A stretch of 64,000 nucleotides of DNA, from positions 40,678,407 through 40,742,406 of the forward strand of contig CM064653.1 of NCBI GenBank assembly GCA_032717465.1. The letters are read 5' to 3'. The notes under the pieces are model-generated. The model made no database searches, was not told the DNA's origin, and worked only from the letters and a program-made list of their open reading frames with translations. The number at the start of each line of letters is the position of its first letter. Positions within the stretch are counted from its first letter, which is position 1. Shown piece after piece: positions 1 through 11,103 of this stretch. The position numbers and the translations under genes were made by a program. This stretch comes from Coenobita brevimanus. Lineage: Eukaryota; Arthropoda; Malacostraca; Decapoda; Coenobitidae.

Positions 1-99
1 ATACGTGTTTGGAAGTGAACTGTTATTATTATGAAAGTGCATCATGGAATGTCTAGTTCTTCGAACCCGTTTTTAGGCATCCCGACTACTGTACGTGAC

Positions 100-345
100 G
101 CTATTTCTCGTAACCTAGTTACGATACCTGTTCCAGCTCAGCCCGCATCTCCTCAATATTTCTTGTCTTGCGGGACAACCTAGGACAATCATCATGGCCT
201 CATTTTGTACCATACCCAATTTCTTGGGGTGTTTCCGACTACACTGTACCAAGACAGGGGCTGCATAATCTACCAAGGATCTAACAGTAGCTGCTAATGG
301 GAAGTGGGATGCCAACTACTCTTACCCGGTTAGCCAAGCCTAACA
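100..345 (-). mobile_element. LINE-E: C-terminal RT-region relic
   Basis: On the minus strand this reads as the segment after the reverse transcriptase core of a jockey/R1-type LINE: ATVRSLVDYAAPVL, then LGMVQNEAMMIVLGCP. This resembles the usual 'SLVDYAAPVL...LQNEAMRIILGCP' arrangement of such elements. The open frame is only 66 codons, and the flanking sequence continues the homology in other frames, so it is a dead fragment. Clade assignment rests on remembered family resemblance. Confidence 0.6.
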
Positions 346-2170
346 ATGGCGCAAGTCTAGAAAGGCATAGATTACAAACATAATCAAAGCATTCTGGGCC
401 TTTATGATTGGTAGGGTGGACTCAAAGGTATTTGTAGGAACTCTTTATAGTTTAGCAGAGTTTATACTAGGGAGTTATCCTTTCTTATCCAGACCTTGAA
501 ATTTGGTTTTTAATTCATTAATATCGAGTCCCATGTACAGTACACACACACAGTCTCCAACTATTGCAGGGCTGTACATAAAATGGAAGGGGATTCGCAC
601 TGGAGTAAGATATGTCATCAGCATAAATTATTCTCCGTACCTGGAGGGAAAGGATGGTGTGCAATTTTGTCCATTAATATATTGAAGAGCATCGGTCGAG
701 AGCACCATCACCTTGTGGAGTGCCCAGTTCAGTTTCTCTTTCGTCAGAAGACTTTTCCTGCAACCAAACCCTTGCTGACTGGTGATAGAAAAAGGATCAC
801 ATCCACCTGAGTAGTTTCCCTTTTACCCCTTTGGCAACTGGTTTCCCTAGAATTACTTCCCTGTTGGCTTTCTCAGATGCCCCTTTCAAGTCACTGAATG
901 GCCTGCACGTTGATATAGTATTGCTGAGACATTTTACAAAACAGTCACTTGTTGCCCTAGGTTAAGAGTGATTATGAAGACTATCACAGGTTAAATACAG
1001 TTTATGGATCATGACTCATGATCCATTTTCAGGGGAATGCCATCCACGGACGCCACATGAATATGATATAAGGATCAGTTTGCAAGCAAATATTTATTGA
1101 TTGTAAATAGAAAAAATGGCACCTACAGGCCGGAGGGAAATATAATGGGGTCGTTATGCATACAGAGGCGACTGAAAATTGGGTTATTTCAAACTGGTAA
1201 GCAATTACACCCGTCACCACGCTCCGCACTTTCAGCTGCTGAAATCGTATTCTGCCCTCCTATATTGACTTGCCATCTCAGCTTATGCCTGCCCCTTCCT
1301 CCAGCTCTCAACTCTTTTGCACCACAGCAAAAATAAGTGATATAAAGAAGAAAAGTGTCAAATTTTAAAATTTAATGTACAGATTTTAAGTATAAGTAAA
1401 CTAATAGAGTTCAAGAAATTGGAAAATACGATTCAACCACCGATGTCACTGAAGAAATGACTTTCCTATGTGCACCTTTTACTCTTTGGCATCAGAACGG
1501 CTATAGAGTCACATGCATCAGCCAATCTGCATTTTGGGATGGGATTGTATACAAAACGCAAACACCCCCTCCAAATCGTCAGTAGTCCTATTCCAGCCCC
1601 CCCCCCCTCCGAGGAACCTACGGGCCACTTCCTAGGGGTAGTCTTTCCTTTGAGGCTGTGATGTAGCTAGGCCTAGCAACTTCTGCCTAAGCATTCTTGG
1701 GTGGCTCGATCCTAGCAGTTGCAAGTTGCCTCAAACACTGACTCCATCTCAACCATGACAGCTTCTTAGCGGCAGGTATAGTTATACGAAGGTGGATGTG
1801 TCCACAATATGTAAACTGGAGATATCGTACAACAGGAAAAGGAGCAAGATAAAATAATAAATTTTAACAAAATTAGGCTGGCATAGGGAAAATCCGGTCA
1901 CTTCAAGATGTCGTCACCAAGCCCAATAAGTAGTCTTGTTGGCCTTGGTCGTCACGACTCAGCCATGACACTGAAGCCCCCACAATGGTAAGACATCGAG
2001 GTTAACCTGTAAGATATCCGTCTAGTTTACGCAGAGGACACTTGTTTGCAGAGTGGTTGAAATCTTAGATACGGAATAAGTATCTTTAAGTTTGCATGTC
2101 TCCATTAATGATTATATTAAAAAAAAAAAAAAAAAAAAGCATTGTTCTCGTTCCATGTATTGAACAATAT
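346..2170. other. Unannotated AT-rich stretch
   Basis: Only short ORFs without recognisable motifs or biased codon use. There is a poly-A run at about 2120-2138 and a C-rich run near 1600. No element termini were recognised. Confidence 0.5.
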
Positions 2171-2171
2171 T

Positions 2172-2445
2172 AGTTCATTCATTCATTCATTGCCAGATGC
2201 CATGTATCCCAAACGGGGTGGCCAACGGCTTAGAGTTAATTGTTTTACAGGGAGGGGCACTAATCCTCCACCAACCCCACTTGACACGTAGGGATACCAA
2301 CAGCATCTGGTGTTCCCAGGCGGTCACCCATCCAAGTACTAACCAGACCCAACGTTGCTTAAGTGGTGCAATTTTGTTCCTCGTCGGTTCTGATCAGTTT
2401 GATAGCCTCACCAAGCCTTATACTGCAAGCAGATAATGCCATTGT
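2172..2445 (-). mobile_element. SINE-5S: 5S rRNA-headed SINE with a LINE-A-like tail
   Basis: On the minus strand the head (about 2370 down to 2293) matches the 3' two thirds of 5S rRNA: CTTAAGCAACG, then GGTTAGTACTTGGATGGG, GACCGCCTGGGAACACC and ATGCTGTTGG. The 5' third is degenerate. A body follows, then a tail reading GGCCACCCC-GTTT-GGGAT and GGCATCTGGCAAT, ending in (GAAT)n at 2174-2191. The tail mirrors the LINE-A end (GGCCACCCC-AAAC-GGGATTGAGGCGTCTGGCAAT). The head places it with 5S-derived (SINE3-type) SINEs; partnership with LINE-A is inferred from the shared tail. It is not a working 5S gene. Confidence 0.7.
2293..2370 (-). pseudogene. 5S rRNA-derived segment (head of SINE-5S)
   Basis: About 75 nt correspond to 5S rRNA from the internal promoter region to near the 3' end, including the GGTTAGTACTTGGATGGG block. 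The 5' part of 5S is not recognisable, and the segment runs directly into SINE body sequence without a T-run terminator. It is therefore a retroposed derivative. Confidence 0.75.
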
Positions 2446-2554
2446 AGACCTGGGATTTAACCTCCCCTTTTTTTATACAAGAAAGAAGGAACCAAAGGCC
2501 AGCGGCCTGCAAACCTTTCCTTCCAAGAAAAAAAAAAAAAAAAAAAAGAGAGCC

Positions 2555-3180
2555 AAATTCATGATCTGTTCATTTCGAGATGCCAAGACACAGTTTATTT
2601 GAAAGGCTGGAGATCATAGGAAGTTGGAAATACAGACAGAGGAAGACAGTTCCTGAGTTGACCTGTTGCATAAATGAAGGACTGGGAGTAGCGGTTAACT
2701 CTTGCATTAGAGAGTGGGACAGAAAAGGATGAGAGTTTGTTGCTAGATGGGTGCTACGCGCCTGTCGTAGAGGTGGAGGGATGCAAGCAGACAGTTCAGA
2801 GGTGCAGCGACCATTGAAGTAGCGATAGAAAAGAGATAAAGATGCAACAGTGTGGCGAAGAGACAGAGGTTGAAGGGAGCCAGTAAGAGAAGGAGAGTTG
2901 ATGAGACGAAAAGCCTTTGACTCCACCCTGTTGAGAAGAGCTGTATGTGGGGAGCGTCCCCATACATGAGAGTTGTACTCTGGCCTACACAGGGGCGAAT
3001 AAAACCCATGTGCAAAAAGTCAACAATTGTGCAGGGGTAAAGAAGGTATGGAGTCAGCTTAGCACACCTAATCTCCGGGCAGTAGATTTTACAAGAGATG
3101 CAATATGATCTTTCCAAGATATGATTGTCTCAGGAGAAACTGAACTGGAAGGGTTAGGTAGAGCTCCAGCTCTATCACCA
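2555..3180 (-). mobile_element. LINE-D: jockey-like C-terminal region relic
   Basis: Minus-strand translation, across several frames, gives the post-RT region typical of jockey-like LINEs: WKDHIASLVKSTARRLGVL, FTPAQLLT, GFIRPCV, SKAFRLINSPSLT, LSLFYRYFNGRC, ELSACIPPP and SFIYATGQL. Homology moves between frames near 2740-2930 and 2930-3120, so frameshifts have accumulated. A second, shorter copy lies at 51435-51690 on the plus strand. A poly-A run at 2528-2547 lies just outside but has the wrong polarity to be its tail. Confidence 0.7.
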
Positions 3181-4040
3181 TGAAATTACTTTCTGAAGGT
3201 ACATACAATTCTGGAGGTAGCAAGGCAAAATGAAAAAGGCGTAATTGTACTGAAAGTGTTGACTCAATATGGAGACTTTTTTACAATTAATTCTTGAAAT
3301 CTCCAGTCAGTTTTATGCAACTTTGGAATGATCATGTGCTGAAGGGGTTAATGAGATCTGTATGGTATCTAACTCTTACGGTTTGTAAAGTCGCCCATGC
3401 TGAATAAAATGCGGAGGTAGCAACAATAAAATAAATACAACTCTTGTGAGCCGTAACTGTACTTTCTCCTCACTCTAACTCTGTCAGTGAGTTGTAACCA
3501 GATTTTCATACAGAAGAAGAACCTGTAGTGCAGTGTTAAGGTGAAATTTTAATCTTTACTAGGCTATATAAGTAGGCGTCATCAGGAACTGCATCTCAAC
3601 TACTATAGTATCACCTTAACGCTGCGTGGTAGGTGTGCGTTCTCTGTGAAACCGTGGTTACTCTTCCTCCTCTTCCCAGCACTTGGTAGTAGAAGGGGAG
3701 TAGAAGCAATGGATCATACTCTGGCTTTGGGAAACTCATAAGCTTTTTCTAAGTGATTTGTTTTGCATATTACGTCTTTTTTTTTTTCATCTTGAATATT
3801 ATTGGTGCAAACTGTGATGTGATATACATAGTATATCATGCAAGAGAAGCTTTAAGTGCAATAGGCTATGCAAAATAAATAATTCACTTAGAGATGCTGT
3901 GAGTCCATTTATGCCACTTATGGTTCTGTGCCCCAGAATTGTACCGGTAGATCATTGTAGTGGAAGGAGTTAATGGTCTGGTTTGTTTCATAGGTCAGTA
4001 AGATCTGAATAGTGGTACTGTTTAGAGTTTGACCATATAG
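3181..4040. other. Unannotated stretch with two TTAA-type element ends
   Basis: No coding signal. GCTGAAGGGGTTAA at about 3341-3353 and GGAAGGAGTTAA at about 3963-3974 resemble the right end of the fold-back element at 54218-54425. A segment near 3395-3440 also resembles that family's internal arm (CTGAATAAAAT). Matching left ends were not found, so these look like decayed relatives. Confidence 0.35.
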
Positions 4041-4105
4041 TTTATAAATGCTTTAACGTGCTTGCATGCGTTGGCTTTGATCACCTAATGACAGATCTCC
4101 ACGCT
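4041..4105 (-). mobile_element. LINE-B: 3' terminal fragment
   Basis: On the minus strand this matches the last ~65 nt of LINE-B: a diverged TGGAGATCTGTCATTAGGTG, then GATCAAAGCCAACGCATGC and an AAAGCATTTATAAA end. Longer copies at 27388-28060 and 62262-64000 identify it. Confidence 0.6.
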
Positions 4106-4264
4106 ATTTTTCTCGATATATACATTCATTATTTAAAACCTGAACTGAATCTAATTGTCGCTCCGTATCTGTAAGCTATACCGATCAAATCTGTTTACAT
4201 CACAGTCACATCATCCTCATATATTGAAACATTTGCACTGTCCAAAGGCCCTTAGAAAAGGCTT

Positions 4265-4352
4265 TCGTCATTCATCCATCCGTCATCCAGTCCCTTGTGC
4301 CCCATCTTGAGCCTGAGGCCCGGGGCTAGGCTGCTTAGTCCCGACCTTTGTG
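4265..4352 (+). repeat. Rep-S dispersed repeat, partial copy
   Basis: Begins in a (CATC)n tract, then CCAGTCCC, GTGCCCCATC and GGCCCGGGGCTAGGC. This is the start of a ~230-bp repeat with at least seven copies here (fullest copy 15391-15620; cleanest insertion 63776-63893). It is too diverged to define its end. Confidence 0.55.
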
Positions 4353-4435
4353 TCTCGTTTCTTGGTTGGCCACGAGTATTCTTATTCACCTTATTGATCT
4401 CTGCCTGTTACCATAGGTGGAGATCATTGTATCTG

Positions 4436-4436
<1 letters not shown>

Positions 4437-4472
<36 letters not shown>

Positions 4473-4540
4473 GTCACTTTTTGTCTCCGATTTTTATTAT
4501 TATTATTATTACGTCACTTTTTGTCTCCGATTTTTATTAT
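4437..4540 (+). repeat. (TTA)n microsatellite with duplicated unit
   Basis: A (TTA)n run is followed by CGTCACTTTTTGTCTCCGA, then a shorter (TTA)n run and a second identical CGTCACTTTTTG block. This is a tandem duplication of about 45 bp. Confidence 0.85.
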
Positions 4541-4699
4541 ACTTATTGAGGATGTAGAGTATCATGACCCTACTACGCTGACCTGGTTTCAGTGACCGTG
4601 ACCTGGACCTACTTTTCAATGTCGTAGATTAAAATATATTTAAAAATCATGAATTTTCATCCACAATATACTCCAAAATTATTATAAATACATGAACAT

Positions 4700-5110
4700 G
4701 GAAGTAAGTCCAGAATCCCACCATACCCCACCCAGCCCAGCCAGAACCCCATTGCATCCCGTGCAACCTTGCGAGAACCCCACTGCATCCCACCCATACC
4801 CATCATTAACCCACTGCACCCCACTGAGCTCCACCATTACCCCATTGCACCCCACCCATCTCCATCATTAACCCACTGCACCCCACTCAGTTCCACCATT
4901 ACCCCACTGCACCCCACCCATCCCCATCATTAACCCACTGCACCCCACTCGTCTCCACCATTACCCCACTGCATCCCACCCATCCCCATCATTAACCTAA
5001 TTCACCCCACTCATCGCCACCATTACCCCACTGCACCCCACCCATTCCCATCATTAACCCACTGCATCTCATTTAGCCCCACCATTACCCCACGGCACCC
5101 CATGGAACCC
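4700..5110 (+). repeat. ~62-bp minisatellite (CCCCACTGCACCCCA)
   Basis: The ATCATTAAC motif recurs at about 4801, 4864, 4925, 4988 and 5050, a period near 62 bp. Each unit is made of two similar ~31-bp halves, one with ATCATTAAC and one with CCATTACCCC. C-rich on the plus strand and without coding potential. Confidence 0.85.
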
Positions 5111-5344
5111 CGTCGTTCTCATGTAGGCTACTTTTCTCCTTTCATTTTTATCCCATACCATCACAACCTACCCTGCTGTTAACGCCATCTTTCCTATTCA
5201 TCCTTGTCATACGCTGCCTAGTCTCACCTATCAGTTTCACACCACACCTCGCAAGCAACCCACCATTTCTCTTCTCTTCCCCGTCCAACACCGTCATGCT
5301 CACGTGCCCTACCTCACATGTGATTTGGATTTGGGTTGGGTGGA

Positions 5345-5690
5345 ATCACTGACGGATCGTTCCCCACTTGCACAATAGGCCAACACAACGTAGCACACAT
5401 AACTGAGCACTGCACAGTACATACCACAGTAAGACACAGATGACATGTAACCTGCTTGTAAAACGGGCCTACAGAATATAGTACACATAATAGATACTGT
5501 GGACACCGCACAACACGTGCCACAGTTAAGGCAGACGTGCCCTGCTTGTAGAATATTTCCTTTCAACACAGTATACCGAGTGGAGCACTGCACAGCACAT
5601 GCCACACTGACACACGTGCCCCGCTTGTAGAAAAAGTCCGTACAACATAGCACGTAGAATTTAGCTCTTCACAGCATACGTGCCCCATCA
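5345..5690 (+). repeat. ~100-bp tandem repeat, about 3.5 units
   Basis: Units share GAGCACTGCACAG, CATGCCACA, GTGCCCTGCTTGTAGAA and ACAACATAGCAC. Overlapping Cys-rich minus-strand ORFs here are simple translations of the repeat. Confidence 0.75.
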
Positions 5691-6648
5691 TACCTGATTA
5701 TCCTTCGTCAGTTGCCAGTTTTACATCATTCATCCCCAGCCAACCCAGCATTTCCCCTTTCCAACCCCCCAACTCTCCCATACCCCACTGCACCTGACCT
5801 TTGGCAGCCATTTTGGTCATCTTGACCTTGACCCCGAGTGCCCATTTTCGAAATCATCCAATATTTTGGTCATTTCTTGATACCCTGAAAGTTTCATGTT
5901 GATAGCTCAAGACGTTCATGATATATCTTGATTACCCACACACAAGCAAAGCCAGTCAACCAGTCTCACAAATGAAAACATTACCACTCCGCTCCCTTCA
6001 CAACGTGGGTGGTAAATAATCGTTATTCCGGGGAAGAGCAACATCGCTGCCATTCGCATACCGTTTGAGCTAGATCCATATTATAGTGCTGGTTGGCCGC
6101 TTCCTCTGACCAGATGTCCTCTTGATCCGACTACCGGAACCTGGATAGGATCCGGAACACACACACGAAGTGACCCTACTGCTCAAGAACCACGTAAATT
6201 AGAGGGCTGAAATTTTCATGGCCATTACCTGCGACATGGCCAGAATGCAGTGCTTAATGTAGTCCAGATCAGATCTTTATGCTTTGAGATCACCTATGGT
6301 CCAAAATTTTGGTCTACTCCGGAAGACGGGGAAATCGCCTGATTTTACATGAAAGAATACAGCTACAGCCACCAAACTTGGACTTATAGATTTTGATAAC
6401 CTAAGGTCGCATGCATATTTTTATCATTTTACAGGTAGATGAGGGGCTTGTATGTCATATAATACTGGTACCATATACTGACAGCCATACATTTTGCTTT
6501 GTCACTGCAGTACTTTTGCTTTACGAGGGCTGACTGATAAATACTTGACCTAATCATGTGACATCTAAATGGCACAGGGCATGACTTCAATAAGCAGTAG
6601 AAATCATCAAAATTGTCCATGGACAGTTTTACGGTTTTCCAGTTACTG
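5691..6648. other. Unannotated stretch
   Basis: No ORF with recognisable motifs. Short C-rich sequence near 5730-5800 resembles the 62-bp array upstream. No termini or RNA genes were recognised. Confidence 0.45.
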
Positions 6649-6722
6649 TATTATTATTATTATCATTATTAGTATTAGTAGTAGTAGTACTGTAGCAGTA
6701 GTAATAGTAGTAGTAGTATATA
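6649..6722 (+). repeat. Imperfect ATT/AGT trinucleotide microsatellite
   Basis: (ATT)n grades into (AGT)n with interruptions. Directly downstream, 6755-6840 is a partial dispersed repeat containing CCCTTCTGCAGTCC, also seen near 42465, 47350 and, inverted, 61440-61510. Confidence 0.8.
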
Positions 6723-6916
6723 GTATATATTGTTGTATCCCCAGATTCATCCCAACTTCGAACCCGGTGGACAGCAGGCTTGAATTGCCCTTCTGCAGTC
6801 CGCCATCCTCGTTTGGAAGGATAAGGAAGTACAGTAATTAAGGATTGTTTATATAATCAGACAATTGAGTCTCATGGTTATATTGGTGCCAAAAATAGAT
6901 TATCAGTAGAATATGA

Positions 6917-6963
6917 TGCTAGTCACGAAGAAGTGCTATTGAAAGGGTTTAGAGCCGTAGCAG

Positions 6964-7044
<81 letters not shown>

Positions 7045-7362
7045 AGCTACGTGAAATTAGCTGCAAAAGGAGAGTATAATTAAGATGCACGATGATATTA
7101 AAGTGTCATATGGAAAATAAATCGCCAAGGAAGAGCTGTTAAGAAACCTCCTTTTGCAGATTACCCCACGTAGCTCAGTGGCAGAAAAGACAATAGGCTA
7201 CCGTGGCTTTACATAATTTCTTTGGCACTTGCTTATGTAGTTTTTATATTTTGGCATAAATTTTTATCCTTTTACAGGTTATTGCACGTAGCTTGGGGCG
7301 CATTTTGACAGTATTGTGGATCTACATCCTTTCTGTAGCACTTCTTCGTGACTAGCATCATA
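6917..7362. mobile_element. Rep-G inverted pair around an (AT)n tract
   Basis: ATGATGCTAGTCACGAAGAA at the left recurs in reverse orientation at about 7334-7362. Each arm extends inward through GTGCTA..GAAAGG.TTTAGA.CC for about 45 bp. The arms flank (AT)n at 6966-7042 and sequence ending in TAGCTCAGTGGCAGAAAA. The motif is dispersed here (about 7460, 39020, 39150, 39546, 46981, 47070, 47210, 59403, 59531), so this may be two inverted copies or a fold-back MITE. No target duplication was found. Confidence 0.5.
6966..7042 (+). repeat. (AT)n microsatellite
   Basis: Uninterrupted AT dinucleotide tract of about 77 bp. Confidence 0.95.
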
Positions 7363-7394
7363 GTCCATAGTTCTTTTTCTTTAGCTTGGCCTAA

Positions 7395-7490
7395 ATATTC
7401 ATCCTTTTGCTGGTTTTTCACATGGCCCAGTGGCAGAAAAAGACAGTGCTATGGCACTACATCCTCTTTTTAGCACTTCTTCGTTTTAAG
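7395..7490 (-). repeat. Rep-G copy
   Basis: Minus-strand copy containing AGAAGTGCTAAAA and CTGCCACTGGGCC, as in other Rep-G copies. A short CT-rich microsatellite follows at 7498-7530. Confidence 0.5.
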
Positions 7491-7565
7491 CATTCTAGAG
7501 TTCTCTTTCTCTCTCTCTCCCTCTCTCTCCGCCATTTGAAAAGCCTCACAGCTGAATTCACTCTC

Positions 7566-8181
7566 CAGGGCCGTAATTTCTAGGGGGGGGGGGCAAGGGT
7601 CTATAGCCGCCAATGTTTTCTGTATATTAATTTGTCAAAACTTCACCAAAGATTGAGGGCTTATAAGGCTGACCTTGAAAATAAAAAGGAAGAAGAAACT
7701 TTGAGTAGTTTTGTTGAAAATTCAAACAAATCCACGTGTGGTTGATCGAATACTTCTATATTTGATCAAAACTGATCATAAGCTAAATCGTACTAGTACT
7801 TAGATATTATTTTATCATTTCTAAAGGAATAAAAGCAGGTCGGTATATTTCAACATGAATCCTATCGCCAGCTTGAAAAAACAGTCCTGGTAAAGGTGCA
7901 GCTTACTGTAGTGCAACAAAAATGTAAAATGGCCAGATTATTAAACTACGTCAAAGTGAGTTTGAGATGAAAGTTCAGATTGGCAGAAAGTGAAGCCTTT
8001 TATTTAAACACCCACCCCCATCATACATGCCTCATTAAACATCAGCTTTTAGGTAGAATCAAACTGAAAAATATCGGATGGTCTGCAGACTTAAGCGTTT
8101 CGATTTAATTGTAAGTATGTAGTACAGAGTTATATACATTTGATCTAGCTCCCCAAAATTCTGTTGAAAATTACGGGCCTG
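7566..8181. mobile_element. Candidate TIR element (hAT-like ends, no clear TSD)
   Basis: The left end reads CAGGGCCGTAATTTCTAG and the inverted right end CAGGCCCGTAATTTTCAA, matching over 14 of the first 16 positions. A CAG-initial TIR fits hAT elements, but the flanking 8-mers do not match, so the superfamily is unproven. The interior is AT-rich and non-coding. Confidence 0.4.
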
Positions 8182-8566
8182 CTATCCATATTCGAACCTT
8201 TAATTTCGAATACCTGATTGTTTAGATGATCGTACCAGGCTCGGGATAAGCCTCAACCGCCAAAAAATGTACTGAAGACCATCATGATTAAATTTCTGGC
8301 GTGGAATACAGGATTTTGTGTTAAATCGATCTTAAACTACAACGAATTATTATTACTATTATTTATTTTAGCTTACAGAACCTAGCTTCAACCAAAGGAT
8401 CAGCAATACTACAGCCTACGTATAGAGTCACTGGAAATCTTCACAGCCAAGTTCACCCTCTTCGAAGCGTTTGAATCCCTGAATCCTGCAACGGTCCTCG
8501 TAGGTAGCAGCTAGACTTCATAGAGGGAGGACGTGCTTGCAGAAGAGGGACGCGATATACATACCG

Positions 8567-8568
<2 letters not shown>
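8182..8568. other. Unannotated stretch
   Basis: No recognisable ORF, repeat family or RNA gene. Confidence 0.4.

Positions 8569-8646
<78 letters not shown>
8569..8646 (+). repeat. (TA)n microsatellite
   Basis: Pure TA tract of about 78 bp. Confidence 0.95.
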
Positions 8647-8649
<3 letters not shown>

Positions 8650-9339
8650 CATATTAACACCAAATCAATATTTGTGTTGTAATATATGCCACTGACTTTT
8701 ACTATTAATATGGTTCTTTTAAAATTTATTGTTGCTTAGTTAAGTATGAGATGTTAACTGTGCCACTTTCTTTAGAACACCATTGCTCCGTAGGCCGACC
8801 CCTTCAGGCCTTCAGTATATCCTGACCACTGTCTGTGGTTCTTGTGAAACTGCTCATTTATCCAGCGTGTTTTCATTATTTGATATCATTCATGGTGTAG
8901 ATTTAAGTAATATGTTTATGTCTTTGAACGTAATGGGGTCACTTTCAAAACTGAATAAGTAATAAAGTTGCAGAGTGGCAGGGCCGTTTAGAAATTGCCG
9001 AGAACCTGTAAAATAACATTCCTATGCCTTTTTACATCGTCGGGGCCTAGCATTAATGTAGATTATATTTATTTAAAAAAATTAAGTAGCAACTAATTGC
9101 TTCAGAAATCACTGAAGTTCTGTGTGGAAAAATATCTTATCAAAGTAACCATAATATTCGGTGTTGAATGAACGTCGTTAACTTTTTTCTGGACCTCGAG
9201 AGTATGCTATGATATGATAAAATAGCACAGGTTTTATAAATTATAATATGTAATGGACATTATTGTTATACCAGAAATATGAGGGCGACCTGAATTAGAA
9301 GTCTTGAATTCTAACCATGAGGTGTCAACGGATGTCTCA
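8647..9339. other. Unannotated stretch
   Basis: AT-rich with short ORFs only. No repeat relationships were recognised apart from the adjoining hAT target site. Confidence 0.4.
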
Positions 9340-9347
9340 TCGTGGAG

Positions 9348-10092
9348 CAGGGATGTTCTACGTACGATAATTATCGTATTTGTACTATAATTTGGGATGC
9401 TTGTACGATGTACGATATCACATTCAAAATATACGATAATTTTTGTCTATTTCAGCTTCCCTAGATTTTTTTTTTTTTTATATATACACTGCAGGTTAAC
9501 AACACTCACTATTCCCGCCACACGGTTCATTGTGCCCTCACCCCAGTGACCCACGCTTCCCCTGAGTCACTCACGAAATTCCTTTCCCCTCCCAGTCCCA
9601 TGGGAGGTCAGGGCCAAGCCCGGCCGACCCCATAAATGTCAAGGACTTAGAAGTTCAAACTTTACTTGGTGCTTGGTAGTGGTCTGGTTCAATGCCCTGG
9701 CCAAGCTGTAGTGCTGCTGTACCCACTACCCACTCTGCAACTTTGTATAGGACTTCAGTAAAGTCGTAAGTACAGTTGACATGCTGGTATACATAAAGCT
9801 TTGTAGGATAATCTTAATTTCTTACCGGTAAACGTGAGTGTAAGGAAGGCAAAAGTAATGTACCGTCTTAATTACTAGTTTGTATTCACCTAATTGTGAT
9901 TCTCCTGGATTGACTCAGTCAAGCTCATGATGCCCCGTCTACATTTACCATTTCATCATACTTTTTTTACACACCATCTCGTCTGGTAACTTGTTTTAAT
10001 TGAGAATTTACCTGTACGATAATTTTATGGTAAGATACGATAATTTTCATGCTACGGTACGATATATTGGGTCTCTGGGCAGAACATCCCTG
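9348..10092. mobile_element. hAT-type non-autonomous DNA transposon
   Basis: A 745-bp element with inverted ends CAGGGATGTTCTAC (left) and CAGGGATGTTCTGC (right, inverted). It is flanked by a perfect 8-bp direct repeat, TCGTGGAG (9340-9347 and 10093-10100), the hallmark of hAT insertion. Subterminal regions at both ends carry repeated TACGATAATT-type motifs, possible transposase binding sites. No transposase is encoded. A LINE-C 3' tail fragment lies inside, so the element is old enough to have captured or received another repeat. Confidence 0.85.
9890..9960 (-). mobile_element. LINE-C: 3' end fragment inside the hAT element
   Basis: ACCTAATTGTGATTCTCC and GAGTCAAGCTCATG correspond to the 3' terminal region of the long LINE-C copy (31861-31925), in the same orientation. 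About 70 bp remain. Confidence 0.5.
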
Positions 10093-10100
10093 TCGTGGAG

Positions 10101-10535
10101 GACTGGAGGGTGTGTGAGTGATGATGTGGGGCAGCATGAGCATGTATCCAACACAGTGTGAGTATTACCTTCAATTAGATAAACTAGAGCAAACACCACC
10201 CATGTATATTAACACCTGTTCAGGATAAAGTAAGGTAGACACCGTCTTTAAGTATAATGTAGAGTTGTAAGCTTGTTTTTCATTGACAGGAATGTTCGAA
10301 CAAAAGGACCATCATATTGTACTATAAATAGGCCTCCTTAGTCATATGATATCAATGGAGATAACATTGCAGGGGATTCCAAGGTTTGCCCAGTGGTGGA
10401 TGCCTTTCTTTATAGTCAGAGTTGACATGCCGTATTGTACTAACTTGTAATCTCCAGAAAGTTTGCCCGCAGATTTGTGTATATTATCTATTATCTAATC
10501 TACTATTACCCCTTAAGGAGCATAGGGAATCATGG
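10101..10535. other. Unannotated stretch
   Basis: No supported gene or repeat. The hAT target duplication ends at 10100. Confidence 0.4.
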
Positions 10536-10790
10536 CTTGGTTAGTTAATTCCAGCCTGCAAGGCATGTGCCCAACCACTTGCAACTGAGTAGCTTTATAT
10601 GAGGAGTAAACTAACCACTTCTCTGATGTGAACTCTTAAGAACCACGTGCAGGAGTACCCTAACCAGGTAGACATCGAGGCATCTACAGCATTTGGTTAT
10701 GTGGTTACCACCTAATGTAGTACCATCAAAGGGTTTCCAGGGCTGCAAGAAACCATTTGGCTTGTCTTTCACTATACAATATACTCACCC
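10536..10790 (+). repeat. Rep-V dispersed repeat, diverged copy
   Basis: Contains TTATGTGGTTACCACC, then GGTTTCCAGGGCTGC and AAACCATTTGGCTTGTC, as in the long copies at 20912-21240 and 47497-47815. Its class is unknown: no TIRs, poly-A or Pol III boxes were recognised. Confidence 0.55.
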
Positions 10791-10951
10791 AAAGGTAGTT
10801 CTGAATTGTGAGTGGATGGTGGACACCAACATTGATAGCGTGAAGTTTCTGAAATAGTACGGTGCCCAAAATGGTATTTAGTTCTGTACATGTAGGATGC
10901 CATTTTCTTTTGCTGAAGTAATTTGACCCACTTGTATATCAACTAGTCACA

Positions 10952-11103
10952 TTGTTGGAGGGATGGGGTGGAGAGGTATATGAGGGAGGGGGGTGTGAGT
11001 TAGGAGCAGGGCAGTGAAATGGTGGGGGACAGGACGACGTGGAGGCGATTTGTTTGTGGCCACCCCAAACGGGATTGAGGCGTCAGGCAATAGAAGGATA
11101 GAT
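10952..11103 (+). mobile_element. LINE-A: 3' terminal fragment
   Basis: The last ~150 bp of LINE-A: the GATGGGGTGGAGAGGTATAT block, GGAGGCGATTTG, GGCCACCCCAAACGGGATTG and GTCAGGCAATAGAAGGATAG. The 5' side is truncated, as expected of target-primed retrotransposition. Confidence 0.8.

Noticed and set aside
2293..2370. Functional 5S rRNA gene
   Set aside because: The 5' third is unrecognisable, no T-run terminator follows, and the sequence continues into a SINE body and tail.
7566..8181. Firm hAT assignment for this TIR pair
   Set aside because: The ends match but the flanking 8-mers do not, so it is listed only as a candidate.
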